In this document: positions 52,697-62,536 of the stretch, piece by piece
Numbering within the stretch: position 1 is the stretch's first letter
Layout: every line of letters begins with the position of its first letter
Origin: Methanobacterium petrolearium
GTDB taxonomy: Archaea > Methanobacteriota > Methanobacteria > Methanobacteriales > Methanobacteriaceae
Assembly: GCF_017873625.1 (NCBI RefSeq)
Contig: NZ_JAGGKL010000014.1
Span: 1 to 62,536 of the forward strand
DNA length: 62,536 bases
Direction: 5' to 3'
Notes under the pieces: model-generated
The model's input: only the letters and a program-made list of their open reading frames with translations
Told to the model about the DNA's origin: nothing
Databases searched by the model: none
Position numbers and translations under genes: made by a program

Positions 52697-54145
52697 CTAT
52701 CCTTTAGCCACTCCCATTGGTACCATTCTTCCAACTAATCTGGAAATACCTGATTTATGTACAGTTTGAACCACCTGATCAACATCCTTATAGGCGCCAG
52801 GTGCTTCTTCAGCCACTACTGGCATTGAATTGGCTTTCAAATATATTCCTTTATTTTCAAGGACTTTCAAAACCTCTTCACCATGGTAGGTGCGTTTAGC
52901 ACCGGCCCTGCTCATCTGGCGACCTGCACCATGGGCAGTTGAACCGAATGTTTCCTCCATTGCAACCTCAGTTCCATGTAAGACATAGGAAGATGTGCCC
53001 ATTGTTCCTGGGAGCAAGACTGGTTGGCCTACTTTCTGATAAGCTGCAGGTAACTCTTCTCTCCCTGGTCCGAATGCCCTGGTGGCTCCTTTACGGTGAA
53101 CATAGAGTTGAGTGTCTTTTCCCTTAATAGTGTGGGTCTCTTTCTTGGCAATGTTATGAGCCACGTCATAAACAATTTCCATGCCCATATCCTCTGCATC
53201 AGCATGGAATATTTGTTCAAATGATTCCCTCACCCAGTGTACTATCATCTGCCGGTTGGTCCAGGCATAGTTAGCTGCAGCAGCCATTGCAGCGAAATAA
53301 TTCTGTGCTTCTTCTGATTCTGCAGGGGCACAGGCAAGTTGCCGGTCCGGGAGTTCGATCTGGTAATGTTTGGCTGCTTTGTCCATAATACGTAGATAGT
53401 CACTGCAAATCTGATGTCCGCATCCTCGACTGCCAGAGTGAATCAGTACAGTTACCTGATCCTTTTTCAATCCAAATGTTCTGGCTGCATCTTCATCGAA
53501 TATTTCATCAACTTTTTGAACTTCCAGGAAGTGATTACCCGAACCTAAACTGCCCAATTGGGGTATTCCCCTTTTTTTGGCCTTATCACTCACTTTGGAA
53601 GAATCAGCGTCATCCATACAACCATTTTCTTCCAGGTACTCCAGGTCTTCTTCCCAGCCATAACCGTTTTCAACAGCCCATCGTGCCCCATTATCCAGAA
53701 CATCATCGATTTCACCCTCACGAAGCCTTATTTTTCCTTTACTCCCTAAACCTGAGGGCACGTTTTTAAACATTACATCAACCAGTTCTTTGATCTTGGG
53801 TTGAACATCTTCAAATGTGAGGTTTGTGCGTAAGAGCCTTACCCCACAGTTTATGTCGAAACCAACACCTCCAGGGCTTATTACACCTGTGCGGGTGCTG
53901 AAAGATCCTACTCCCCCTATGCTGAACCCGTAACCAAAATGGATGTCGGGGAGTCCAATAGAAAATTTCTGTATTCCTGGTAGGCAGGCTACATTTGCCA
54001 CCTGGTCTACTGCTCCTTTTTCCAGTGTTTTAATAGCATCATCATCCAGATATATCCTGCCAGGAACCCTCATTTCCTTCTTATAATCCCCTGGAACTTC
54101 CCAAACGCAATCTCGTACCTTTTTTAGAGTTTTTTCTGTGACCAT
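52697..54145 (-). CDS. rtcB: RNA-splicing ligase RtcB
   Basis: 482 residues, the normal length and no intein. It joins 2',3'-cyclic phosphate and 5'-OH RNA ends, mainly in tRNA splicing, with GTP and Mn2+. Visible are the metal-site Cys in GVGFDINCGVRLL, GSGNHFLEVQ, HSGSRGCGHQ, and the region with the guanylated His STAHGAGRQMSRAGA. Its activator archease is encoded 1.8 kb away at 55967-56410. The ATG at 54145 follows GGAGATTGG. Confidence 0.97.
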   Translation of the reverse strand: MVTEKTLKKVRDCVWEVPGDYKKEMRVPGRIYLDDDAIKTLEKGAVDQVANVACLPGIQKFSIGLPDIHFGYGFSIGGVGSFSTRTGVISPGGVGFDINCGVRLLRTNLTFEDVQPKIKELVDVMFKNVPSGLGSKGKIRLREGEIDDVLDNGARWAVENGYGWEEDLEYLEENGCMDDADSSKVSDKAKKRGIPQLGSLGSGNHFLEVQKVDEIFDEDAARTFGLKKDQVTVLIHSGSRGCGHQICSDYLRIMDKAAKHYQIELPDRQLACAPAESEEAQNYFAAMAAAANYAWTNRQMIVHWVRESFEQIFHADAEDMGMEIVYDVAHNIAKKETHTIKGKDTQLYVHRKGATRAFGPGREELPAAYQKVGQPVLLPGTMGTSSYVLHGTEVAMEETFGSTAHGAGRQMSRAGAKRTYHGEEVLKVLENKGIYLKANSMPVVAEEAPGAYKDVDQVVQTVHKSGISRLVGRMVPMGVAKG

Positions 54146-54450
54146 AAAACCAATCTCCTTAATTAAGCCAGCGACTCCTTATTAATTCTTTCTGAGTCTA
54201 TTCATCTATTTTAAAATCACTAATTATGAAATTTGATACTGGTTGAATACAAAGTCTTTAGTTATTAGATTAGTTATTATAATGTATCTCCTATACCAAG
54301 ATTTCTATTTTTACATAGTTTGACAACAACATGAACTAAACCAGAAATCATAAAATAAATGTTTTCAAATAAAATAAGGTATGGATTGGGAAAAGTTTTA
54401 AGCATGAAGATGATTTTAATTGTTTAACCAGAATCAAGGGGACATGTTCA

Positions 54451-54804
54451 ATGAAATCAAAAGAAGAAGTCAAGATAAACAAGAAAGATGTTATGGGTGT
54501 GATGCATGTTTTTACTCGTGTCCCTCCCCTCATGTTGAAGATGGTTGTGAAAAGAAATAAAAACTTGGTTAAATCATTCGAATCACAAATAAAAGATTAT
54601 TATGGCAAATTAACTGACGAAGAAATTGCCAAGATAGAAAAAGTCATGGAAACACCAGTACCTCAACTTCAAGGAATATTGAATGAAGCTTACATAGAAA
54701 GTGGGCAGAAACAGTTGAAAATACTTGCTGATCCTAAAGCAAAAGACTTTATTGAAAGGAATTTGAGAGAACTTGAACTTTTATTATCATCAATGAATGA
54801 ATAA
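54451..54804 (+). CDS. Hypothetical helical protein
   Basis: 117 residues, not recognised. It is soluble, basic at the N-terminus and fully helical: MHVFTRVPPLMLKMVVKRN, then an EEIAKIEKVMETPVPQLQGIL segment and a leucine-rich end (NLRELELLLSSMNE). AAGGGGAC lies about 11 bases before the ATG at 54451. It is divergent from rtcB across 305 AT-rich bases and convergent with the matrixin-like protease. The gap before it shows only AT-rich promoter-type sequence. Confidence 0.75.
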   Translation: MKSKEEVKINKKDVMGVMHVFTRVPPLMLKMVVKRNKNLVKSFESQIKDYYGKLTDEEIAKIEKVMETPVPQLQGILNEAYIESGQKQLKILADPKAKDFIERNLRELELLLSSMNE

Positions 54805-54875
54805 TTCCATGATCAGACTGGAAATTTTATTATGAGATTAAAAACCAAATACAACAAAAGGAGTATGTTGTAAAC

Positions 54876-55838
54876 CTAAAAAAAGTTTTTTCTGGAATTA
54901 TTCAAAATAGTCTCCACTTCCCTCCTGGACATGTTAGGCAATATATCCTTACGATAAAGCATTCTCATCATGGTTTTATCCAAGTCAGAGTATTCAGTGA
55001 TATCAGGGCCACCAGGACATAACGCACTATTTTGATTCTGATTATGATGCAATCCAAGACTATGGGCCAGTTCATGGATGATAACATGGGAACGCCGTTT
55101 TTGGCTCAGATTGTCAGTTCCAACGAATACTTTGGCTTTGTAAATTTCCCCAGCAGAGTTACCTCCATAAATACCACTGGTACTCACCAACCAGAGGGTG
55201 AAACCATCAGCTTCTGAGGGGTTAACAGAATACTGGGCAAATTGTGCGTGAGGAATGAAATATATCTCAATATCAGGTTCCATTTCATTTTTATCATCAA
55301 GTACAAGTTTTAGGCCTCCAACATTTCCATTAATATCATTAACCGCCTTTTTAAGAGTATTAATATCTTCCTGGGTGGGAGAACCCATGATTCGAACTCT
55401 TACAACATTAATATTCCATTTACCCACCCGATCATATTTATTACCATAATCATCAGGACTGAAAGCTGTTTCCATAAAAGTGTCGATCTGTTCTTGACTG
55501 TATTTTTCATTTTCATTGGAAGAACCAACACCATAAATTTCATTTTGATAAAAAACACCTACAGATATAATTAATATACCCACTACCGCTACTATAATGC
55601 AGATTTTGAAGATATTCTGAGACAGGAAGTTTCTAGATGGTTTTTTCATCCCTTCGTAGTTTGGAATTTCCAGTGCATCATCACGTTCTTCATGAATTTT
55701 GGATACTTCCCAATCATTCCAAGACTCAATCACTCTTAATTTACCGCCACAATCGCATTTAAGAATGAAATCTTCGGGAGATTCACCTTCCTGAAGTTTG
55801 TAACACCCTCCACATTCTTCACAGACTAGATAAGGCAT
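54876..55838 (-). CDS. Membrane-anchored matrixin-like metalloprotease with zinc ribbon
   Basis: 320 residues. The N-terminal zinc ribbon is MPYLVCEECGGCYKLQ...CDCGGKL (Cys at about 6, 9, 29 and 31). One membrane segment follows (about 78-100: FKICIIVAVVGILIISVGVFY), then a protease domain with the metzincin motif HELAHSLGLHHNQNQ (HExxHxxGxxH, about 255) and a Met-turn-like MMRMLY. The topology is ribbon inside, protease outside. It probably processes surface proteins. Its gene follows archease by 128 bases on the same strand. Confidence 0.88.
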   Translation of the reverse strand: MPYLVCEECGGCYKLQEGESPEDFILKCDCGGKLRVIESWNDWEVSKIHEERDDALEIPNYEGMKKPSRNFLSQNIFKICIIVAVVGILIISVGVFYQNEIYGVGSSNENEKYSQEQIDTFMETAFSPDDYGNKYDRVGKWNINVVRVRIMGSPTQEDINTLKKAVNDINGNVGGLKLVLDDKNEMEPDIEIYFIPHAQFAQYSVNPSEADGFTLWLVSTSGIYGGNSAGEIYKAKVFVGTDNLSQKRRSHVIIHELAHSLGLHHNQNQNSALCPGGPDITEYSDLDKTMMRMLYRKDILPNMSRREVETILNNSRKNFF

Positions 55839-55966
55839 GATAAATCACTACCCATGATTAAAGCCAGAACAAACCAATTTTAATGTTATTTAAAGTATTA
55901 TCATGTAAAGTTCTAACACAAACTAAAGGTACCCCATGTAAAGTTTTTTTCGTGATCTAGAGTGTT

Positions 55967-56410
55967 TTACGTATCTAAAATTACCTGCAACATGTAACCG
56001 TTTTCTTTCTTAATTTCCATTTGATGGAAGGTGACTGCTTTAACTTCAATTCTTATTTCATGGTTAGATTGCTTGAATTCTTCCCCCCAAATCTTGGAAT
56101 GGAGAACAATATTACCTGAATTGCCCGGAGTTATCTTAACACTGAATTGGGAGAAAACCAATCCTTCATAGTCATGGATGAAGAGTAATTCACTTAACCA
56201 GTCATAGAGAAGGGCCTGTTCATCTTCTGATTCCAGCTGGATATCTCGCTTAATCAGTGGTTTAACACGGGAGGTGTCAGTCATGACTTCAAACATTGCC
56301 AGAGCAGCATTCCCAAAAGCCTCATCCAAGGTCCCACCATATGCCCGAAAGCCAACATCAGCAGTTACATCAAAGTATTCATATTTAACTGTATTTTCTT
56401 TTTTATCCAC
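55967..56410 (-). CDS. Archease (RtcB activator)
   Basis: 147 residues. It promotes RtcB guanylation and also metal loading during tRNA splicing. Family motifs: YEYFDVTADVGFRAYGGTLDEAFGNAALAMFEVM with the conserved Asp residues, and ALLYDWLSELLFIHD, VKAVTFHQMEIKKENGYMLQVILDT. It starts 29 bases after the cdc48-type gene's stop, so it shares that transcript. RtcB is encoded nearby but in a separate unit. Confidence 0.95.
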   Translation of the reverse strand: MDKKENTVKYEYFDVTADVGFRAYGGTLDEAFGNAALAMFEVMTDTSRVKPLIKRDIQLESEDEQALLYDWLSELLFIHDYEGLVFSQFSVKITPGNSGNIVLHSKIWGEEFKQSNHEIRIEVKAVTFHQMEIKKENGYMLQVILDT

Positions 56411-56439
56411 TTGATTAAACCTCTTTAATTAGACTAAAA

Positions 56440-58722
<2,283 letters not shown>

Positions 58723-58924
58723 TATAATCCCTCCAAGAGTGTTAAAATGAATTTTTTTCTACTTTTTATGAAAACTTATTACCTTTCTTGTGAAGTTTAA
58801 TCTATGTGGAAGATGATTTAAATTTTTGTTGATCTTCACCCACCACATGATTACTTCTCATACGCTCTTTTTCTCTTCCCTTAAATATGTTGAATGCCTC
58901 ATTTGTTAATAAAAGAGGGATAAT

Positions 58925-59113
58925 ATGCAAAAAAGTTATGGGAAAAATTCAATTCCGGATTTAAGGAGAAAAAATCGGCATATGGACGAAATAGACCTTC
59001 GATACCTTAGTATGCGTTACTTTGTTCCAGCGGTGATCATGATTACCATACTCATGATCGGGGTGATGATGGTGTCTGCCACTCCCAACTCCAACTTCCC
59101 GGCCAGTATGTGA
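58925..59113 (+). CDS. Small single-pass membrane protein
   Basis: 62 residues: a basic N-terminal part (RRKNRHMDEIDLRYL), one membrane segment (about 34-52: PAVIMITILMIGVMMVSA) and a short outer tail. AGAGGGAT lies before the ATG at 58925. Bases 58988-59096 match 61740-61848 at 85 of 109 positions without gaps, in the same orientation, on the other side of the sensor kinase. Function unknown. Confidence 0.65.
   Translation: MQKSYGKNSIPDLRRKNRHMDEIDLRYLSMRYFVPAVIMITILMIGVMMVSATPNSNFPASM
58988..59096 (+). repeat. Direct repeat flanking the sensor kinase (left copy)
   Basis: 85 of 109 bases are identical to 61740-61848 (hand count, no gaps). It forms the core of the 62-residue membrane protein. 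Confidence 0.85.
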
Positions 59114-59117
59114 ATAA

Positions 59118-59261
59118 TTTGAATCTAAATTTGAAAAAAATCCAGAAAATGTAGTATGGATCCATAATGAGGGGGTTGAAATAATCTTTTATGAAAATAG
59201 TAAGGGATATAACATTTCAATGGATTTACTAAATGAATTCAAAAGTGCATTCCTGGCATGA
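59118..59261 (+). pseudogene. Possible coding remnant
   Basis: 47 open codons that read like protein (NPENVVWIHNEGVEIIFYE then SMDLLNEFKSAF) but lack a start codon in the first 30. It could be the end of a lost gene between the small membrane protein and the kinase. Weak; only the open frame and its composition support it. Confidence 0.2.
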
Positions 59262-59300
59262 TTTATGTTTAAAATTGGGCACAGAATTGTTACAGATAAT

Positions 59301-61625
59301 TTAAATCCTTTCTTTATATTCCAATTCATTGAATTTGATGATGAATTTCGTTCCATGATTCCTGTCCATTTCAATTTCACCATCAAGTTGTTTTACTAGA
59401 CTATAAACTAACTGCAGGCCCAGAGATTTAGCATTTTTATAGTTAAGATTTTCCGGTAATCCCACTCCATTATCACTGACCGTTAAGATGTATCCATCAT
59501 CATCTAATTGAAGCAGTACCTGTACTTCTCCCTTTTCACCTGAGGGGAATGCATGTTTCAGGCTGTTGGAGACCAGTTCACTGATTATAAGTCCACATGG
59601 TACGGCAGTCTCAATATTCAATTTGACCTCTACCACATCTATTACTGGTTTAATCTGTTCATGAACATCATATGAGTAAAACAAATCTGAAACCAGCCTC
59701 TTTATGTAATCATCAAATTTGATGTGAATTAAATCTGTGGACTGGTAAAGTTTTTCATGAAGCATGGCCATGGATTTAACCCGGTTCTGGCTTTCCTTTA
59801 AAACATTTTGAGTTTCCTCACCCTCCACATATTGAGTCTGCAAATTCAGTAGACTGGATACAATCTGCATGTTATTTTTTACCCGATGATGAATTTCCCT
59901 GAGCAAAACTTCTTTCTCTTTTAAAGACTCCTTAATCGCTTCTTCAGCACGGGAACGTCGTATGGCTATGGATGCCTGATGAACAATTGTTTCTATGACT
60001 TCTTTATGTTCTATGGACTGATCTTTCAGGAGAGCTATGGACACCCCTCCAAAATGGCGACCTTCAAATGAAAATCTAATACTGTAAACTCCTACCACAT
60101 GGAATATTTTCTCTATCATCCTACAAATTGGTTTAGGAATTTTTTTAAGAGTTAAATCATATAATCCTCCTTTATATTCAGTTAGTACTTCGCTTCGGTG
60201 CTTTTTGAGGTCTTCCATACTGATGTCGTCCACTGAAAATTCCATTTTGTAAGGATCTACCCCTAGAATGTTGGTGAGTTTATCTAAGAAGTTGTTCGGA
60301 CCTATTATCTCCATTATACGCACATTTTTCTCGTTGGGCGAAATTCCACTGACTATCACATAAGAATCGGGTAAAAGTTCCTTTACAGCATTTCCTGTGA
60401 CCGTATATATTTCACGAGTACTGGTCACTCCCACCAACTTCATAGCCACCTGGTTGGTTATTTCTTTTTCCAGTATCGATGTTTGAAGATCCCTGAGAGT
60501 CCTTTTACGTTGAGTGATGTCTGCTATGATATGAACTGCTCCGGTTAACTCACCCGATTCATCAAAAATAGGGTCTGCAATTAACTTATACCATTTATCA
60601 TCAATTGGAATTTCTAATGACTCTCTCTTCCTGCTTTTCCACATTCTAACCACAGGACAATCTTCAACTGGTTCTGATACATCATGAACCACTTCCCAAC
60701 ACTTTTTTCCTAAAAATTCCTGGGAAGATTTTCCAAGAAATGATTCCATTGCCAGATTACACTGTTTTAATGTTCCATCAATACCAACAAAACATATACA
60801 ATCACCGATAGAGTTAAAAGTGGTTTTCCAACTTTTATATGCTTTTTCAAGTTCTGATCTGTAATAATGTGTTTGTGTAACATCAAAAATAACTCCATCA
60901 ATATACAGGGGTTTTCCATCATCCCCATAAACTGGTTGACCGCGTTCCTGGAAGTATCTGACACTCCCATCCTTATGTTTTATTCTGTACTCCACTTCAA
61001 ACGATTTTCTAGATTCAATGGAATTTTTAACAGTTTTTACCACATATTCCCTGTCTTTGGGAACTATTAATGGATCTATGGAACATACTTCACCATGCTT
61101 AAGTTCTTCTGGTAAAAACCCCGTCATCCCTGTTACCATATCATTAAAAAATTGCATCTTCCAGTTTTGCCTTAAAAACACTCGATAAACAATTCCCGGT
61201 AAATTTTCTGAGAGTGTTCTGTAAGATTTTTCACTTTCACGTAACTTTTTATTGGTTTCATGCTTGAATAGAGCCAGTTCAACTGTGAATCTGAGTTCAA
61301 TCACGTCAAATGGTTTTAAAAGATAGGCATAAGGTTCTGTGAGTAAAGCCTTCTTAACCGTGGATTCATCAGAAAGGGAAGTTAAGTATATAACTGGTAT
61401 ATCAAGATCTTGAATGTCAGAAGCTGCTTCAATCCCTGTGATGTCTCCTTTAAGAGCTATGTCCATTAAAATAAGATCTGGTTTAATTTCTATTGCCTTT
61501 TCTATAACTTCTTCACCAGTAGACACAACGCAGGGGACCTTATAACCAAAGGATTCCAGGGTGCGCTTAATATCCATGGCTTCTATTCCTTCATCTTCCA
61601 CCACAAGAATTCGCACCGTTGACAT
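59301..61625 (-). CDS. REC-PAS-PAS-GAF histidine kinase
   Basis: 774 residues, cytosolic. It starts with a receiver domain (ILVVEDEG, phospho-acceptor in DLILMDIALKG, AYLLKPF). Two PAS domains follow (about 135-265 and 270-375, each ending in D-I/V-T-Q-type tails), then a GAF-like region (about 395-560). The kinase core has LREIHHRVKNNMQIVSSLLN, SELVSNSLKHAFPSGE and VSDNGVGLP...LGLQLV, the same class as the kinase at 9701-11749. An input receiver makes it a relay target of another kinase. Flanked by direct repeats of a small membrane ORF. Confidence 0.94.
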   Translation of the reverse strand: MSTVRILVVEDEGIEAMDIKRTLESFGYKVPCVVSTGEEVIEKAIEIKPDLILMDIALKGDITGIEAASDIQDLDIPVIYLTSLSDESTVKKALLTEPYAYLLKPFDVIELRFTVELALFKHETNKKLRESEKSYRTLSENLPGIVYRVFLRQNWKMQFFNDMVTGMTGFLPEELKHGEVCSIDPLIVPKDREYVVKTVKNSIESRKSFEVEYRIKHKDGSVRYFQERGQPVYGDDGKPLYIDGVIFDVTQTHYYRSELEKAYKSWKTTFNSIGDCICFVGIDGTLKQCNLAMESFLGKSSQEFLGKKCWEVVHDVSEPVEDCPVVRMWKSRKRESLEIPIDDKWYKLIADPIFDESGELTGAVHIIADITQRKRTLRDLQTSILEKEITNQVAMKLVGVTSTREIYTVTGNAVKELLPDSYVIVSGISPNEKNVRIMEIIGPNNFLDKLTNILGVDPYKMEFSVDDISMEDLKKHRSEVLTEYKGGLYDLTLKKIPKPICRMIEKIFHVVGVYSIRFSFEGRHFGGVSIALLKDQSIEHKEVIETIVHQASIAIRRSRAEEAIKESLKEKEVLLREIHHRVKNNMQIVSSLLNLQTQYVEGEETQNVLKESQNRVKSMAMLHEKLYQSTDLIHIKFDDYIKRLVSDLFYSYDVHEQIKPVIDVVEVKLNIETAVPCGLIISELVSNSLKHAFPSGEKGEVQVLLQLDDDGYILTVSDNGVGLPENLNYKNAKSLGLQLVYSLVKQLDGEIEMDRNHGTKFIIKFNELEYKERI

Positions 61626-61706
61626 GAAAATCTAACTCATTAACAAAATTATAGTGTATTATAACTCATTAATAAAATTATAGTGTATAATATGTTATGT
61701 ATTTGA

Positions 61707-61874
61707 TGGAATATTCCAAGAAAAATCACCTCTACAGTTGAAATAACCCTTCGATACCTTGGTATGGGTTACTTTGTTTTAGTAGTGATCATGACCACAT
61801 TACTCTTGATTAGGGTGATGATGATGTCTGTTACTTTGAATTTTAACTTACTGACCACCATTTTAGATGATTAA
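61707..61874 (+). pseudogene. Decayed copy of the 62-residue membrane protein
   Basis: Open frame without an early start codon; the first ATG falls inside the conserved block (LRYLGMGYFVLVVIM). Bases 61740-61848 match 58988-59096 at about 78 percent. It is on the same strand as the intact copy, across the sensor kinase. Confidence 0.6.
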
Positions 61875-61941
61875 TAATTTTTAAATCACAAGATAATCCA
61901 AAAAGAAATATAAAAAAGATAAAAATAGTCTTAAATTAAGT

Positions 61942-62352
61942 TCATGGAACTACTTCAACTGGAGAACCTGTTGTTGGTTCATTATCGTCAGATCCAGTAT
62001 CTGATCCAGTGTCAGATCCTGTACTAGAACCCGTGCCAGATCCTGTACTAGAACCCGTGTCAGATCCAGTGCTAGAACCCGTGTCAGATCCAGTGCTAGA
62101 ACCAGTTGTATATGAATTTATCCCACTATATTGACTATCAGTCTGATCCAAAGTTTCACTGTCAGATTGTTCATCTGTCAAATCAGATGTAGTATCATTT
62201 GCCTCATCGTTAGAGTCCCCATCATAACTTACATCTGTTATCAATGAATTTGAATCTGAGCCCAAAGCCCCTGGTATCATATAGAAACCTATGCATAGTA
62301 CCAACATGACTGGGACCATTATGCTCATTAATTTATGATCTTTATTCATCAT
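61942..62352 (-). CDS. Secreted Ser/Thr/Gly/Asp-repeat protein
   Basis: 136 residues with a signal or anchor segment (about 8-29: LMSIMVPVMLVLCIGFYMIPG), an acidic Asp/Ser/Thr region, then a run of about six GSDTGSSTGS-type repeats (about 90-125) coded by a repetitive DNA stretch at 61985-62105, and a short PVEVVP end. No folded domain is visible. The repeat may vary in copy number between strains. AATAGGGTG precedes the ATG at 62352. The right terminal repeat begins 90 bases upstream. Confidence 0.7.
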   Translation of the reverse strand: MMNKDHKLMSIMVPVMLVLCIGFYMIPGALGSDSNSLITDVSYDGDSNDEANDTTSDLTDEQSDSETLDQTDSQYSGINSYTTGSSTGSDTGSSTGSDTGSSTGSGTGSSTGSDTGSDTGSDDNEPTTGSPVEVVP

Positions 62353-62441
62353 AACACCCTATTTCATATTATTTTTATCATGGCAAATAAAGTTTTCTTA
62401 TTCACCCACCATTAAATATAAAAATTCATTAATGGATTTTA

Positions 62442-62535
62442 GAGATTTTCTTTTTACTTTGTTTTTTTATTTTTGGTTTGGTATTTTTTTATTTTTTTTA
62501 TTTTTTGGTTGTTTTTCTGGGTTTTTAACCTTATT
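62442..62535. repeat. Right copy of terminal inverted repeat
   Basis: Exact reverse complement of bases 1-94; the match ends at 62441 on the inner side. One base (62536) lies beyond it. Confidence 0.95.
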
Positions 62536-62536
62536 T

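Overview
The window looks like a chromosomal contig of a methanogenic archaeon of the order Methanobacteriales, probably Methanobacterium or a close relative. The evidence is the archaeal information-processing set (ABCE1/RLI, RadB, CDC48, RtcB plus archease), an archaetidylinositol-phosphate-synthase-like enzyme, the archaeal bifunctional fructose-1,6-bisphosphatase, an F420-type (FrhB-like) subunit inside a split archaeal glutamate synthase, and a giant secreted beta-helix 'adhesin-like protein' typical of this order. No methanogenesis operon (mcr, mtr, etc.) lies in the window. Base composition is AT-rich between genes, with poly-T stretches after many genes. No CRISPR array, insertion sequence or rRNA was seen.

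Layout. 1-94 and 62442-62535 are a perfect inverted repeat at the two ends. 0.2-6.3 kb: RLI, small secreted and membrane proteins, an aminotransferase, radB and a YrdC-type tRNA-modification enzyme. 6.4-8.1 kb: two tRNA-Leu genes (CAA, CAG) and short hypothetical genes, including a 44-residue ribbon-helix-helix protein. 9.3-11.7 kb: a membrane sensor kinase with its response regulator. 12.2-13.8 kb: phospholipid synthase, DUF357 and DUF434 genes. 14.9-19.4 kb: central carbon enzymes (Fbp, an isocitrate/isopropylmalate dehydrogenase homologue, malate dehydrogenase) and a HEAT-repeat protein.

20.2-29.3 kb is a nitrogen-assimilation block: pdxT followed by a four-gene split glutamate synthase, then two amtB-glnK pairs. 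Each of the three transcription units is preceded by a GGAA-N6-TTCC palindrome, the operator form described for the archaeal nitrogen repressor NrpR. The FrhB-like subunit of the glutamate synthase has its two halves in reversed order, as in a circular permutation.

29.5-31.6 kb: a metallo-beta-lactamase-fold protein, an Fpg/Nei-type DNA glycosylase and a lipoprotein. 31.6-42.9 kb is the accessory region: a roughly 2,760-residue adhesin, an overlapping TPR gene, a truncated paralogue that shares about 170 residues with the adhesin but ends in a transglutaminase-like domain, and a small secreted protein. The arrangement resembles the main gene and orphan C-terminal cassette of polymorphic toxin loci, although gene conversion among surface proteins explains it equally well.

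43.2-58.7 kb is mostly housekeeping: pdxS, TPR, pterin dehydratase, DUF763, a fused double glycosyltransferase, nadA, a methylthioinosine/methylthioadenosine phosphorylase, rtcB, a membrane-anchored matrixin-like protease, archease and CDC48. 58.9-62.4 kb: a REC-PAS-PAS-GAF-kinase gene flanked by direct repeats of a small membrane ORF, and a Ser/Thr/Gly-rich secreted protein.
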